Positions 1 through 5,946 of a stretch of DNA of 16,152 nt are shown one piece after another. The first letter of the stretch is position 1; every line of letters starts with the position of its first letter. The stretch is from JBDTLH01 sp039934875 (lineage in GTDB: Bacteria > Acidobacteriota > Terriglobia > Terriglobales > Acidobacteriaceae), in contig JBDTLH010000351.1 of the NCBI GenBank assembly GCA_039934875.1, positions 1-16,152 on the forward strand, in the 5' to 3' direction. A model generated the notes under the pieces. That model was not told where the DNA came from and did no database searches. It saw only the letters and a list, made by a program, of their open reading frames with translations. The translations under genes were made by a program, and so were the position numbers.

Positions 1-690
1 CCCATCGAGGCCTTCGAGGATGGGCATCGTCAGCACGATTTGCGAGGGCTGCCCGTAGTGGCGTTGCAACTCCCGTCCCACCAGCAGATTGAATTTCTGG
101 TCGGTGCCGCCGAGTTCGACGTCGGCCTCAAGCGCGACCGAATCGTATCCTTGCGCGAGAGGGTAGAGCAACTCGTGTACAGCGATGGGCTGCTCGTTTT
201 GAAAACGTTTGTGGAAATCTTCGCGCTCCAGCATCTGGGAAACCGTGTATTTCGCCGCTAGCCGCACGAAATCCGCGGCGGAGAACTCGGAAAACCAGCG
301 GGAGTTGAAATCGACGATCGTCTTTTCGGGATCAAGGATTTTGAAGACCTGTTCTTTGTAGGTCTCGGCGTTATTCTTGATTTCTTCATCGGTGAGCGGC
401 TTGCGGGTGGCGGAGCGTCCGGTGGGATCGCCGATCATGCCGGTGAAATCGCCGATGAGGAAGATGACGGTGTGCCCCAGGTCCTGAAAATGCTTCAACT
501 TGCGGATTAGGACGGTGTGCCCGAGATGCAGGTCGGGCGCGGTGGGATCGAATCCGGCTTTGACGCGCAGCGGCTTGCCGCTCGTACGGGATTGTTCGAG
601 GCGCTCGCGCAGGTCGGCTTCGCGGATGATCTCCGCCGATCCTTTTTTTAGGTACGCGAGTTGTTCGTCAACGGGTGCGAATTCGGGCAT
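1..690 (-). CDS. tyrS: Tyrosyl-tRNA synthetase, N-terminal part (runs off the left edge)
   Basis: Class I aminoacyl-tRNA synthetase that charges tRNA-Tyr with tyrosine in the cytoplasm. The 230 codons in the window read MPEFAPVDEQLAYLKKGSAE and onward without a stop. Visible family features are the tyrosine/ATP site around KAGFDPTAPDLHLGH, with the HIGH-type signature written HLGH at residues 55-58; a GDFTGMIGDPTGRS segment; a tyrosine-pocket stretch ELLYPLAQGYDS; and the ELGGTDQKFNLLVGRELQ block. The HLGH form and this order fit the TyrZ-like branch. The KMSKS loop and the C-terminal tRNA-binding domain lie beyond base 1. The ATG at 688-690 has no Shine-Dalgarno, but a TATAAT lies 9 bases upstream. 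The CPBP gene ends 30 bp upstream on the same strand. Confidence 0.96.
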   Translation of the reverse strand, partial: MPEFAPVDEQLAYLKKGSAEIIREADLRERLEQSRTSGKPLRVKAGFDPTAPDLHLGHTVLIRKLKHFQDLGHTVIFLIGDFTGMIGDPTGRSATRKPLTDEEIKNNAETYKEQVFKILDPEKTIVDFNSRWFSEFSAADFVRLAAKYTVSQMLEREDFHKRFQNEQPIAVHELLYPLAQGYDSVALEADVELGGTDQKFNLLVGRELQRHYGQPSQIVLTMPILEGLDG

Positions 691-699
691 CGTGCTTCG

Positions 700-705
700 A
701 TTATA
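700..705 (-). promoter_or_regulatory. Candidate -10 box for tyrS (leaderless type)
   Basis: A perfect TATAAT lies on the minus strand, its 3' end 9 bases from the tyrS ATG. Transcription would start about 2-4 bases before the start codon, so the mRNA would be almost leaderless, which fits the lack of a ribosome binding site. No convincing -35 box is visible at 16-18 bp spacing. The alternative is that tyrS is read through from the CPBP gene and the TATAAT is chance. Confidence 0.35.
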
Positions 706-720
706 TTGACCGGCTCAACT

Positions 721-1419
721 TTATCGCATGAAGCGGAAGAGCAGCACGACGATCGCATCCTGCAAAGCATGAGCGATCATGCCGGGACGCAAGCTGCGCT
801 GCCAGGCTGCGAGCACTCCGAAGAGACATCCGTAAACCGTGACAATCAGCATGAGCTTCGGGCCTTGGTATCCGTGCGCCAACCCGAAGACGATGCCTTG
901 CAAAAGGAGACCGGCGGTAATGCTCTTGCCGAGCACGGTGAACTGACGAAAGAGATAGCCGCGGAAGATCAGCTCCTCGCAGAAGCCGGCGGTGAGCGCG
1001 AGCAGCAGGTAAACGGCGGTTTCGGCTGGGCCACGCGGCATGATCTGCTTGAGCGACGCACCGGGATCGACATGCAGTAGCCTGGCCAGCGTGCCATAGA
1101 CAATGTTGGCAACGATGAAGAATGCGATGGCGATGGCGAGGTCACGTAGAATAGTGGTCCAGCGGGGCCAGCTTCCGCGTATCAAATCGGAGAGGGTTGC
1201 GCCGCGCAGGCGAACTCCCCACCAGATGTATGCCACCATCAGCCACTCGAAGAGGATGACCGTGAGATAGCCTGCGATTTGCGGGTCGGCGCTGAGAGAT
1301 GCAATGCGCCACAGGTTGTGGGTCCTGGCAGATGCCACGGAATTCAATAGCACGAGAATGAGCAGGATTGCAGTGTGCCAGAGAGGTGCGACGAGTTTGG
1401 GATTGGGATCCGGGTTCAT
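721..1419 (-). CDS. CPBP family intramembrane glutamic endopeptidase (Abi/CAAX protease family)
   Basis: Polytopic membrane protein of 232 residues with several hydrophobic helices (about residues 15-30, 50-67, 92-112, 134-147, 165-182, 190-206 and 212-230). The CPBP/Abi signature is complete: a Glu-Glu-x3-Arg motif in EELIFRGYLF (E148, E149, R153), a His in FGLAH (H182), and the last motif RPGMIAHALQD (H217). In this family these residues form an intramembrane glutamate-dependent protease site. Members cleave prenylated or unprenylated substrates, and some act in bacteriocin self-immunity. The substrate here cannot be deduced. A 14-bp palindrome sits just before the start codon, and the gene lies between apt and tyrS on the same strand, 101 bp from apt. 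Confidence 0.9.
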   Translation of the reverse strand: MNPDPNPKLVAPLWHTAILLILVLLNSVASARTHNLWRIASLSADPQIAGYLTVILFEWLMVAYIWWGVRLRGATLSDLIRGSWPRWTTILRDLAIAIAFFIVANIVYGTLARLLHVDPGASLKQIMPRGPAETAVYLLLALTAGFCEELIFRGYLFRQFTVLGKSITAGLLLQGIVFGLAHGYQGPKLMLIVTVYGCLFGVLAAWQRSLRPGMIAHALQDAIVVLLFRFMR

Positions 1420-1429
1420 CGGTGCATCC

Positions 1430-1443
1430 CGTATCTTGATACG
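1430..1443. promoter_or_regulatory. Palindrome upstream of the CPBP gene
   Basis: CGTATC-TT-GATACG has 6-bp arms around a 2-bp centre. It starts 11 bp upstream of the CPBP start codon, overlapping where its ribosome binding site would be. The 2-bp spacer makes it a better DNA operator than an RNA hairpin. No regulator is identified. Confidence 0.25.
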
Positions 1444-1520
1444 TGGTAATCGGGAGAAAGTTCCAGGAAACAGTAGCGGGAGCTTTGTAGAGCGAGCGCG
1501 CCAGTACCTCGGGAGAGAAT

Positions 1521-2069
1521 TTATTTGTCGTAGTGCAGCAGCGAAAAGACGTCATACCCGGCGAGGCGCTGGCGTCCGTTGAGGAAGTCGAGTTCAACCA
1601 CGAAGGCGAGGCCGGCGATATCGGCGCCGAGCGATTTGACCAGGCGGACCGTGGCTTCGCAGGTGCCTCCGGTGGCGAGCAGGTCGTCAACAATGATTAC
1701 GCGCTGTCCGGCGTGTACCGCGTCTTTATGCATCTCCAGGGTGTCGGAGCCGTATTCGAGGTCGTAGGTCACGCGCACGACCTCGGCGGGGAGTTTTTTG
1801 GGCTTGCGCACGGGAACGAATCCGCAGTTGAGGCGATAGGCGAGGGCGGGGCCGAAGATGAATCCGCGCGCCTCGATGCCCAGCACCATGTCCACACCTT
1901 TGTCCATGTAGTGTTCGCTGAGCGCGTTGATCAGCGTGGCGAAGCCGACCTTGTCTTTGAGCAGGGTCGTGATGTCATAGAAGAGGATGCCGGGCCTGGG
2001 AAAATCGAGGACCTCACGGATGAGCTTCTTGAGGGGTGCGCAATCGATGGGGCGCGCGGGAGTGGACAT
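1521..2069 (-). CDS. apt: Adenine phosphoribosyltransferase
   Basis: Purine salvage enzyme that makes AMP and pyrophosphate from adenine and PRPP in the cytoplasm. The 182-residue length is normal for Apt. The PRPP-binding signature VIIVDDLLATGGT is at residues 124-136. An LGIEARGFIFG block (63-73) and the N-terminal FPRPGILFYDITTLLKD segment (23-39) are typical of bacterial Apt. The frame is open further upstream through acyP, but the ATG at 2067-2069 gives the family N-terminus and follows an AAGGAG-type site inside the end of acyP. Only 4 bp separate the acyP stop from this start, so translation is probably coupled. Confidence 0.96.
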   Translation of the reverse strand: MSTPARPIDCAPLKKLIREVLDFPRPGILFYDITTLLKDKVGFATLINALSEHYMDKGVDMVLGIEARGFIFGPALAYRLNCGFVPVRKPKKLPAEVVRVTYDLEYGSDTLEMHKDAVHAGQRVIIVDDLLATGGTCEATVRLVKSLGADIAGLAFVVELDFLNGRQRLAGYDVFSLLHYDK

Positions 2070-2073
2070 AACC

Positions 2074-2355
2074 TTACCAGGCTCCTTCAATGGAAAAGTC
2101 TTTGAACTTTGAGAGGTCGTAATTGGAATCGCGCTCTTCAACGGAATCGATGCGTGCGGCGCGCGGACCCTGCTGCAACTTCTGCCTGAGTGAGGCGAGT
2201 TGCGCCTCGTTGCCGGCGGCGATGGTCTCGACCGTGCCGTCGTCGAGGTTGCGCACCGTGCCGATGACTCCGATCTGGCGCGCCTCGTGCTCAACGAACC
2301 AGCGGAAGCCGACTCCCTGGACGCGTCCGCGAATGATGTATTGCCGGGTAGGCAT
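2074..2355 (-). CDS. acyP: Acylphosphatase
   Basis: Small cytoplasmic hydrolase (93 residues) of carboxyl-phosphate bonds in acyl phosphates such as acetyl phosphate. The first signature GRVQGVGFRWFV carries the phosphate-binding Arg (R18). The second, GTVRNLDDGTVE, carries the catalytic Asn (N36). I chose ATG 2353-2355 because it starts the beta-strand MPTRQYIIRGRV directly. An upstream TTG at 2386-2388 would add a Gln/Asn-rich stretch unlike the family. No clear Shine-Dalgarno precedes the ATG; the bases there are a run of AAC-like triplets. It is followed by apt after 4 bp. Confidence 0.95.
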   Translation of the reverse strand: MPTRQYIIRGRVQGVGFRWFVEHEARQIGVIGTVRNLDDGTVETIAAGNEAQLASLRQKLQQGPRAARIDSVEERDSNYDLSKFKDFSIEGAW

Positions 2356-2468
2356 GAGTAGTTGTTGGTTGTTAGTTGCTGGTTTCAACCGGCGAAGCAG
2401 GCTACGTGTTGTGTGAAGAGACCGATGGAGAAGACGGCGGCACAGTAGTATCTAGTCGCATGGAAACC

Positions 2469-3029
2469 TTATGCGCGGCTGAGATACGCGCCCTCCGCGG
2501 TATCTACGCGAATTTTCTCTCCCTGATTAATGAAGGGCGGGACCTGCACCACCAGTCCAGTTTCGGTCTTGGCCGGCTTCGTGACCGAGGAGGCGGTGGC
2601 GGATTTCAGTCCCGGCTCGACCTCCACGATGGTGAGCTCGACGGTCGAGGGCAATTCAATGCCGACCGGTTTTCCGTCATAGAATTCGACATGAATCTTG
2701 AGATTGGGGATGAGATATTCGACGGCGTCTCCCAGAATTTCGCGCGAAAGTTCCGTCTGCTCAAAAGTGTCGGTGTTCATGAAGACGTATAGATCGCCGT
2801 CGCTGTAGAGATATTCCATTGCGATTTCATCGACGATGATGCGATCAATGGGGTCTCCGGAGCGGAAGCGGTGCTCGAACATGGCCCCGGTGCGGACGTT
2901 GCGCAGCTTGGCCTGAATGAAGGCGCGCAGGTTGCCGGGGGTGCGGTGCTCGACGGCGAAGACGGAATGCAGCTCGTTATTGTGTTTGATGACCATGCCG
3001 GGGCGCATCTGGGTGGCTGGAATCGCCAT
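2469..3029 (-). CDS. efp: Translation elongation factor P
   Basis: EF-P binds the ribosome between the P and E sites and relieves stalling at polyproline. The 186-residue length is standard, with the N-terminal KOW-like domain, the OB domain around YLYSDGDLYVFMNTDTFEQ, and the C-terminal block ending VPPFINQGEKIRVDTAEGAY. The functional loop reads HRTPGNLRAFIQAK. Aligned with the E. coli PGKGQAF loop, the tip position that carries modified Lys34 is Asn33 here, so neither beta-lysylation nor Arg rhamnosylation of that residue is possible. The start at 3027-3029 has a GAGGAG site upstream. The frame is open further back but lacks family similarity there. It diverges from the DksA-like gene. Confidence 0.96.
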   Translation of the reverse strand: MAIPATQMRPGMVIKHNNELHSVFAVEHRTPGNLRAFIQAKLRNVRTGAMFEHRFRSGDPIDRIIVDEIAMEYLYSDGDLYVFMNTDTFEQTELSREILGDAVEYLIPNLKIHVEFYDGKPVGIELPSTVELTIVEVEPGLKSATASSVTKPAKTETGLVVQVPPFINQGEKIRVDTAEGAYLSRA

Positions 3030-3050
3030 GGGGTGATTTTCTCCTCGATT

Positions 3051-3121
3051 GTGCTGATTTGCCCGGCCCGCAATAGGCGCTGCCCGGGGCGTTGGAAGTG
3101 AACCTCTGATTTTATCAGCAC
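3051..3121 (-). promoter_or_regulatory. Inverted repeats in the efp leader
   Basis: GTGCTGAT (3051-3058) and ATCAGCAC (3114-3121) form a perfect 8-bp inverted repeat across 55 bp. The upstream arm also lies in a local CTGAT-TTT-ATCAG hairpin (3106-3118), so the two pairings compete. In an efp mRNA the downstream arm would sit a few bases before the GAGGAG ribosome site. A TAAAAT within this element could equally be the efp -10 box. No function is proven. Confidence 0.3.
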
Positions 3122-3205
3122 GGGCGCAGCACGGTTGGGGGCTTGTAATCCGGGCGAGGGAGGGGTGCACCGTCAGGGCGAGAGTTTGCATCCAACGTTG
3201 ACGAT

Positions 3206-3586
3206 ATGGAAACTCAACGGCTGGAAGAATTTCGCAAGCAACTGCGGCAGCGGCAGCGCGAGTTGAAGCGATCGCTCGAGAACGCAGAGCAGGAAGGGCG
3301 AGCGGCGACGGCAGACAACAACTACGCCAAGGATGTGGTGGACCAGGCGGCGGACTCCTATACCAAAGAGTTCATGTTCGCGCAGAGCTCGACCGACCGG
3401 CTGGCGCTTTCAATGGTGGAGGGCGCGCTCGACCGGCTGCGGGAGGGGACCTTTGGGCAGTGCGTGAGCTGCGGCAAAGAGATCAATCTCAAGCGCATGG
3501 AGGCGGTGCCCTGGACGCGCCATTGCATCGAATGTCAGGAGAAGATTGAGCAGGGAAAGATGGCTGGGGTGAGCGATCAGGAATAA
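3206..3586 (+). CDS. DksA/TraR family zinc-finger transcription factor
   Basis: 126-residue cytoplasmic protein. Residues 1-75 are a charged coiled-coil hairpin. The tip carries the DxxDxA motif (D43, D46, A48 in KDVVDQAADS) that in DksA enters the RNA polymerase secondary channel. The C-terminus has a four-Cys zinc finger of the DksA/TraR type (C86, C89, C107, C110; CVSCGKEI and HCIECQ). A general role in modulating RNA polymerase, possibly with ppGpp, is inferred from the family. It is somewhat shorter than E. coli DksA (151 residues), as many non-proteobacterial members are, so orthology to dksA itself is unproven. The ATG at 3206 has only a weak ribosome site. A strong terminator follows. 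Confidence 0.9.
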   Translation: METQRLEEFRKQLRQRQRELKRSLENAEQEGRAATADNNYAKDVVDQAADSYTKEFMFAQSSTDRLALSMVEGALDRLREGTFGQCVSCGKEINLKRMEAVPWTRHCIECQEKIEQGKMAGVSDQE

Positions 3587-3600
3587 GGCTAAAACAGGCC

Positions 3601-3635
3601 GGGGGCGGAAACTGGAGGTTTCCCGCCCCTTTTTG
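3601..3635 (+). terminator. Rho-independent terminator after the DksA-like gene
   Basis: The GGGGCGGAAAC arm pairs with GTTTCCCGCCCC (one bulged G) and is followed at once by TTTTT. It starts 14 bp after the stop codon. Confidence 0.85.
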
Positions 3636-3651
3636 GATTGCCTGCAAAATT

Positions 3652-3763
3652 AGAGCGGAAACTTACCCCGGAGATAACATGCCGCCAAGCTGCTACCTCC
3701 GAAACTGATCCCCCGATCTAGTTTCCGCTCTTTACCTCGCCAGTAATGATTCTGGCGAGGTAA
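3652..3763. repeat. Two adjacent perfect 12-bp inverted repeats
   Basis: AGAGCGGAAACT (3652-3663) pairs with AGTTTCCGCTCT (3720-3731) around 56 bp, which itself contains CGGAG/CTCCG. Directly after comes TTACCTCGCCAG (3732-3743), an 8-base loop and CTGGCGAGGTAA (3752-3763). There is no T-run, so neither is a standard terminator. Two perfect 12-bp stems in tandem are unlikely by chance and suggest a structured RNA or a folded DNA element. Confidence 0.6.
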
Positions 3764-3790
3764 CTTCGTGTGCCATACGGTAATGCAAGC

Positions 3791-3839
3791 GAGTTGCCAG
3801 ACCCCTGTGGAAATTAAGATTTGCGAATTTCGGCAACTC
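3791..3839. repeat. Bulged stem-loop in the same intergenic region
   Basis: GAGTTGCC (3791-3798) pairs with GGCAACTC (3832-3839), and GAAATT (3810-3815) pairs with AATTTC (3826-3831). The 3' arms are contiguous, so the fold is one 14-bp stem with an 11-base one-sided bulge and a 10-base loop. It is separate from the two inverted repeats just upstream. Confidence 0.45.
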
Positions 3840-3967
3840 TCGCCAACTTCTTGCGCCTAGACCGCGACACAAGGCTTTATCGTTCTGAGTTCTAGACTGT
3901 ATTATCCGCAGGCCATAAAAATATCTGCAATTCAGACAAAAGACCCATGTGCCGGCTTAGACAGGAG

Positions 3968-4014
3968 CCTGAAGGGGTCGCCTTCGGGTATTTCAGCACT
4001 CCCCCACCTTCAGG
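3968..4014 (-). repeat. Hairpin downstream of the peroxiredoxin gene
   Basis: CCTGAAGG (3968-3975) pairs with CCTTCAGG (4007-4014), 28 bp past the stop of the leftward peroxiredoxin gene. An alternative pairing GAAGG/CCTTC (3971-3975 with 3981-3985) excludes the first. There is no T-run. It may act as a weak terminator or mRNA stabiliser, or be a dispersed intergenic repeat. Confidence 0.35.
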
Positions 4015-4042
4015 CCAAGATCGGAATTTGTTCTCCGCACGC

Positions 4043-4510
4043 CTAGAGAGCCTTCAGAGCGTCAAGGACCTCTTCCGCGTGCTCGGCGGGTTTTACCTCG
4101 GTAAAGATTTTCTTTATTCTGCCCTGGGGAGAGAGTAGGAAAGATTGCCGTGCGATCCCCATGTACTTCTTGCCGAAGGTACTCTTCTCCTGCAGAACTC
4201 CGTAGTTGGCGCACATCTTTTTATCTACATCGGCGAGCAGGTGGTAGGGCAAATCGTATTTATCTTTGAATTTCTTCTGCTTGGCAACGGTGTCGGCGCT
4301 GATGCCGAGCACGACTGCTCCGGTCTTCTGTATCTTGCTGAATGCGTCGCGGAACCCGCACGCTTCGATGGTTCAACCGGGGGTGTCTGCCTTGGGAAAA
4401 AAGAAGAGCACCGCCGGTTTGCCGCCAAGCGACGCCAGGGTCACGGTTTCGTCTAATTCATTTTGCAGGCTAAAATCAGGCGCTGGATCGTTTTCTTTAA
4501 GCGTTGCCAT
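4043..4510 (-). CDS. bcp: Selenocysteine-containing Bcp-type peroxiredoxin (TGA read as Sec46)
   Basis: Thiol (here selenol) peroxidase that reduces hydroperoxides in the cytoplasm. Read through one in-frame TGA, the 155-residue product matches Bcp/PrxQ end to end: KENDPAPDFSLQNE, then FFFPKADTPG-U-TIEACGFRD, VVLGISADTV, the GKKYMGIARQSFLLS block with conserved R121, and a normal C-terminus. The TGA (4373-4375) replaces exactly the peroxidatic Cys codon (E. coli C45). The resolving Cys five residues later (C51) is kept. Similarity continues in the same frame on both sides and no other lesion is present. A SECIS-like hairpin follows the TGA. The ATG at 4508-4510 is the only usable start: a TAG lies upstream in frame with no ATG, GTG or TTG between. 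The alternative is a single nonsense mutation or base error at the active site. Standard gene callers would truncate or miss this gene. Confidence 0.85.
4340..4366 (-). promoter_or_regulatory. SECIS-like hairpin of the peroxiredoxin mRNA
   Basis: Counting bases after the UGA, GAA-GCGT-GCGG (7-17) pairs with CCGC-g-ACGC-a-TTC (21-33), 11 base pairs with two single-base bulges on the 3' side. The apical loop is GUU at 18-20. Bacterial SECIS elements lie inside the coding region just 3' of the UGA, with a small apical loop bearing G (often GU) roughly 16-37 bases away, and are bound by SelB. This hairpin satisfies each point. SelB binding is inferred. Confidence 0.7.
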
Positions 4511-5911
4511 ATGCGGAGATGCTACACCACTTCCGGAATACTAATCGCTTTGCTGTTTGCCGGCGGCGCGAGTGCGCAGGTGGTGGGCGCTTCGGATACG
4601 CCGGATGTGGCCAACACCGCTCCCGCGAGCACTGTGGCCAAGACCCAGACCCATACGAAGATACGGGCGTTGGCGGTCGTCGAATTCAGCGGAGATGAGC
4701 CGATCTCCGGTAAATACAGGTTGGTGCCAATCAGTGTTTTCAGCAACGGCGCTTATCGCGATGGCGAATCGTATCTTGCCAATCCGGTGCCGCTGAGCTT
4801 GCAGAATGGAGTGATCTACGAGGTACAAGAATCGGGCAAGCCGCTGGGCTACGCGACCGTGAATCGCGATACCCAGGTTGGGCAGGATGGGGCGCGCCAA
4901 TGGTATGGGATTGGGGTGTTGCAGAAGACCGCGCCGGATGCGATGGCGAAGGCTGCGCCCGCGAAGATCACGCTTTCCAATTCGGAGGAGCATCGGGTCT
5001 ATATGCCCGACAGCAAGAAGGACAAGCGGCGCGGGCGCAAGGACAAAAATAAAAATGACAAGCCCGACGCACAGCCGAGCGGGACATCGAAGCCCGGTAC
5101 GACGGGAGGGGAGACGGCTGGCCAGAACCCTCCGACGGACACCGACCGTCCGACACTCAAGAAGCGGCCGCCTGAGACGAATACCAAGACGAATCAGGAG
5201 AAGATCGATCAGGCCAGCGAGACCAATGGACAGCCGGTTCTGCCTCCGGATGCGATCAACGATGATCCCAACCGCCCTCACCTTACGCGCGGCAAGCCGG
5301 CGAATTCACCCGAGACGGAGCCGGAGACGGTCGCGCTCACTAGAAATATGCATGCTCTGGTGGCCGTGTCGGACCCGAACAACAAAGAGGCGCATCCCTA
5401 CCGCTTCGATTTTGATGCGCGGGAGGAGAAGAGCTATCGCGACAAGATGATTGCGCTGGCGGGGAGCGAGGCTAAACGGGCCCGCCCAGAAATCGTGCTG
5501 CCGCCGGCTGCGCAATGGCAGGATGTGAACGTGCGCGCCTACAACCTCAGCCTGGATAACGTCGCGACGCTGGTATTGACCGCCACCATCCCAGCCACGG
5601 GGAGCGCGAGTGAGAGGAAGTCGCGTAAACAGGCGCCCGCGGCCAATCGCCAGCAGCTCGAACAGTACATCACGCTGGTGGCGCGGGTGGATCTCGAAGG
5701 CGAGGTGCGGCGGACCTTTATTCAAGTCACTGACAGCAGTCGCTTCGACATGGCTCCGCGCATGACGCTGGTGGATGCGGTGGACGCAGACGGCGATGGC
5801 CGCGGCGAGCTGCTCTTCCGTCTGCAATCGGACCAGGGCACGGGATGGGGAATCTATCGCGCGGGTCCGGATGAGCTTACGAAATTGTTCGATACGTTTC
5901 CGGCGGACTGA
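4511..5911 (+). CDS. Secreted protein of unknown function with a charged low-complexity linker
   Basis: I do not recognise this 466-residue protein. It begins with a clear signal peptide (MRRCYTTSGILIALLFAGGASA, cleavage near residue 22). A first domain spans about 30-165 (ALAVVEFSGDEPISGKYRLV, GARQWYGIGVL). A Lys/Arg/Asp/Asn/Pro-rich linker covers about 168-275. A C-terminal domain (about 277-466) starts ALVAVSDPNNKEAHPYRFD and ends with DAVDADGDGRGELLFRLQS, an Asp-rich loop like those in FG-GAP/VCBS-type calcium-binding repeats, then WGIYRAGPDELTKLFDTF. Export to the periplasm or cell surface is inferred. The ATG at 4511 directly abuts the peroxiredoxin ATG, so its promoter and ribosome site lie within that gene. 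A TAAAAT at 4471-4476 is a weak -10 candidate. An earlier in-frame ATG (4463) would bury the signal peptide and is less likely. Confidence 0.8.
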   Translation: MRRCYTTSGILIALLFAGGASAQVVGASDTPDVANTAPASTVAKTQTHTKIRALAVVEFSGDEPISGKYRLVPISVFSNGAYRDGESYLANPVPLSLQNGVIYEVQESGKPLGYATVNRDTQVGQDGARQWYGIGVLQKTAPDAMAKAAPAKITLSNSEEHRVYMPDSKKDKRRGRKDKNKNDKPDAQPSGTSKPGTTGGETAGQNPPTDTDRPTLKKRPPETNTKTNQEKIDQASETNGQPVLPPDAINDDPNRPHLTRGKPANSPETEPETVALTRNMHALVAVSDPNNKEAHPYRFDFDAREEKSYRDKMIALAGSEAKRARPEIVLPPAAQWQDVNVRAYNLSLDNVATLVLTATIPATGSASERKSRKQAPAANRQQLEQYITLVARVDLEGEVRRTFIQVTDSSRFDMAPRMTLVDAVDADGDGRGELLFRLQSDQGTGWGIYRAGPDELTKLFDTFPAD

Positions 5912-5946
5912 GGGCCGCGAACCGGTGGACTAAAACCATTCAACAA

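Larger units (their letters stand above)
3587..4042. other. 456-bp gene-free convergent intergenic region rich in inverted repeats
   Basis: No convincing coding frame is seen on either strand. The region holds the terminator of the DksA-like gene, two perfect 12-bp inverted repeats (3652-3763), a bulged stem (3791-3839), an A/T-richer stretch (about 3870-3950) with a weak TATTAT box, and a hairpin just past the end of the peroxiredoxin gene (3968-4014). GCGGAAACT occurs directly twice (3605, 3655) and inverted once (3720). I found none of the conserved core motifs of tRNA, tmRNA, SRP RNA or RNase P RNA. A small structured RNA or the remains of a repeat element are both possible. Confidence 0.5.

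Noticed and set aside
3652..3839. CRISPR array, integron attC site or retron RNA
   Set aside because: There are no regularly spaced direct repeats, no GTTRRRY/RYYYAAC core sites, and no reverse transcriptase, integrase or cas gene nearby.
3587..4042. selC (tRNA-Sec), tmRNA or another housekeeping RNA in the gap next to the selenoprotein
   Set aside because: No T-arm GGTTCGA-type motif with matching acceptor ends and no TCA anticodon loop in context were found; the tmRNA, SRP RNA and RNase P core motifs are also absent.
4043..4312. Treating the peroxiredoxin as a pseudogene or as an 89-residue protein starting at MLGISADT
   Set aside because: That fragment lacks the active site. The upstream half is intact in the same frame, and the only interruption is TGA at the catalytic codon with a SECIS-like hairpin after it.
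4541..5281. Open frame of 246 codons on the minus strand opposite the secreted protein
   Set aside because: Leu/Arg-rich translation with no motif. The plus frame has a signal peptide and sensible domains.
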